DNA from: an uncultured Eubacteriales bacterium
Lineage (GTDB): Bacteria; Bacillota; Clostridia; Oscillospirales; Acutalibacteraceae
Length of the DNA: 5,867 bases
Direction of reading: 5' to 3'
NCBI GenBank assembly: GCA_900321595.1
Contig: ONWP01000091.1
Span: 1 to 5,867 of the forward strand
The position numbers were made by a program, and so were the translations under genes. The notes under the pieces were generated by a model. It was not told the DNA's origin. It ran no database searches and was given only the letters and a program-made list of their open reading frames with translations. Position 1 is the stretch's first letter. The number at the start of each line of letters is the position of its first letter. This document shows positions 4,473-5,867 of this stretch, one piece after another.

Positions 4473-5867
4473 TTATGAAAGGCGGTCAAACTGTTCGATG
4501 AATGCGTTGAACCGGGAGAGGATCAGCGCGCAGCCGCCCTTTACGCGGCTGGCGCAGTTGAAGGGCAGCACGGGGTCGTGGACGGATTTGCGCAGCAGGA
4601 GCCATCCGTCGCCGTGATCGGCGTCGAGCCGGACGCGGATGCCCTCCCGGTTGTCGTCGCAGATCGTCCAGCCGGGCTGCGTTTCGGCGTATTCCGCGAG
4701 GGACGCGATGACCGCGTCGCCGTACGCGCCGAAATCGTCGCCGGCGATCCGGTAGCGCTTTTCCGCCTCCTCGGCGGGCCGCGGCATGGCCGCGATCAGG
4801 TCGCCGACCGTTTTGCCCTCGCGCCGCAGGTTGGCCGCCAGCGCCGTGATGCGCGTCATGAGGTACGCGCCGTCGTCGAGGAAGTAGTTCTCGCGCAGCG
4901 CCGCGTGACCGCTGGTCTCGATGGCGAGGGGACAGTCGATCCCCTCGGCGCACAGCTCGCGCGCCTTGTCGATGACGTTCTTGTAGCCCCGGCGGTAGCG
5001 GTACTGCCGCGCGCCCAGCTGCGTCTCCAGAAAGACGCGCAGACCGTCGGTGGTGACGGAGTCGGTCACGATCGTGCAGCCGCGTCTGCCGCCGCACGCC
5101 ACGACCGCGGACAGCGCGATGAGCGCGTCCCGGCCGATCTCCTCGCCGCTCGCGTCCACGCAGGCCGCCCGGTCCACGTCGGTGTCAAAAATAAGTCCCA
5201 GATCGGCCTTCGCGTCCGAAACGGCGCGGCGAACGCACGCCATGGCGTCGGCGTTTTCCGGATTCGGGATATGTACGGGGAACGTCCCGTCGGGCTCGAG
5301 CAGCACGGAGCCGGATATGTCCGCGCCGAGCTTCGCGAGCACCTCGGTCGCGAAAAAGCCGCCCACGCCGTTGCCGGCGTCCACGACGATATGCAGTCCG
5401 GCAAGAGGCAGGTCGCCGCCGACCTCCGCGCGGATCTTCTCCCGCAGGCCTGCGCAGTAGACCGGCATAAAGTCGAGCGGATCGCGTCTGCCGGGCGCTT
5501 CGGCGCGCGGGAAGGGCTCTGTTTCGGCGCGCGCGAGGATCTCTGTGATCTCGCCGCCGTCAAAGCCGCCGTTTTTGTCAAAGAATTTGAGACCGTTGCG
5601 ATCCTGCGGCATATGGCTTGCCGTGAGCTGGATCGAGGCGTCGAGACCGTTTTCGATCACGGCCATGAACATGGCGGGCGTGGAAGAGAGCCCGCAGTCA
5701 AACGCGTTCACGCCCGCGTCGACGAGCGCCGAGAGCACGCACGCGCGAAGACGGTCCGCGCTCGTGCGGCAGTCGTGTCCCACCGCGACGCGCAGCTCGG
5801 CGGCCGGTTTTTCCGTTTTTTCGCACAGGCGGCGCACGAACGCGCCGGTGATCGCCCGGACGGCCTC
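4473..5867 (-). CDS. Phosphohexomutase (phosphomannomutase/phosphoglucomutase family), 5' partial
   Basis: The frame is open to the right edge; 464 residues are visible, ending at TAA 4473. A GTG at 5837 lies inside conserved sequence and is not the start. The N-terminal GTSGIRG-type segment is probably missing, roughly 20-40 residues. The enzyme would move a phosphate between C1 and C6 of a hexose phosphate through a phosphoserine and Mg. Numbered from the first visible codon, the motifs are GHDCRTS at 30-36, the phosphoserine loop TASHMP at 82-87 (Ser84; usually TASHNP), the metal loop DTDVDR at 228-233 (usually DGDxDR), the sugar-binding loop ETSGH at 317-321, and the phosphate loop RKSVHDP at 426-432 (usually RxSxTEP). 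As I recall, some bacterial and plastid homologues share TASHLP-, DTDVDR- and HDP-like loops, so these are probably subfamily traits rather than damage. The substrate (mannose, glucose or glucosamine phosphate) cannot be told from sequence. It is the first visible gene of a likely operon with the alkaline phosphatase. Confidence 0.92.
   Translation of the reverse strand, partial: EAVRAITGAFVRRLCEKTEKPAAELRVAVGHDCRTSADRLRACVLSALVDAGVNAFDCGLSSTPAMFMAVIENGLDASIQLTASHMPQDRNGLKFFDKNGGFDGGEITEILARAETEPFPRAEAPGRRDPLDFMPVYCAGLREKIRAEVGGDLPLAGLHIVVDAGNGVGGFFATEVLAKLGADISGSVLLEPDGTFPVHIPNPENADAMACVRRAVSDAKADLGLIFDTDVDRAACVDASGEEIGRDALIALSAVVACGGRRGCTIVTDSVTTDGLRVFLETQLGARQYRYRRGYKNVIDKARELCAEGIDCPLAIETSGHAALRENYFLDDGAYLMTRITALAANLRREGKTVGDLIAAMPRPAEEAEKRYRIAGDDFGAYGDAVIASLAEYAETQPGWTICDDNREGIRVRLDADHGDGWLLLRKSVHDPVLPFNCASRVKGGCALILSRFNAFIEQFDRLS

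Noticed and set aside
4486..5581. Long overlapping minus-strand frames inside the mutase gene.
   Set aside because: The translations are Arg- and Pro-rich out-of-frame readings of GC-rich DNA; the mutase frame holds all the family motifs.

Overview
The window looks like a piece of a GC-rich (by eye about 60 %) anaerobic Clostridia genome, most likely from an Oscillospirales-type gut lineage. That guess rests on the Firmicutes-style signal peptide, strong AGGAGG-type ribosome binding sites, sigma-A promoters, U-tract terminators and a codon usage that avoids TTA, CTA and TCA. It is an inference, because no marker gene is present. There is no rRNA, tRNA, CRISPR array, insertion sequence or phage gene.

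Layout: (1) 1-908, plus strand: the 3' part of a class A beta-lactamase-fold (transpeptidase-like) protein, open at the left edge, whose expected catalytic serine reads as cysteine. (2) 909-1014: a convergent intergenic region with one terminator for each strand. (3) 1015-1821, minus: a cytoplasmic alpha/beta hydrolase (acetyl-esterase/BD-FAE type) with its own good promoter. (4) 1822-1929: the esterase promoter packed directly against the terminator of the next gene. (5) 1930-3111, minus: a secreted protein of unknown function with an amphipathic C-terminal tail, driven by a perfect-consensus TTGACA-17-TATAAT promoter. A 7-bp inverted repeat overlaps the -35 box. (6) 3255-4436, minus: an alkaline phosphatase with a complete set of visible catalytic and metal ligands, a TTG start and an N-terminal hydrophobic anchor. 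(7) 4473-5867, minus: a phosphohexomutase (phosphomannomutase/phosphoglucomutase superfamily), open at the right edge, 36 nt upstream of the phosphatase and probably co-transcribed with it.

The four minus-strand genes form three transcription units: mutase-phosphatase, the secreted protein, and the esterase. The mutase would interconvert hexose phosphates in the cytoplasm, and the phosphatase would release phosphate outside the membrane. The link between them is positional only. No clear multi-gene novel system is visible. The most unusual points are the cysteine in the nucleophile position of the beta-lactamase-fold protein, the unknown secreted protein with its operator-like promoter, and the variant active-site loops of the mutase.
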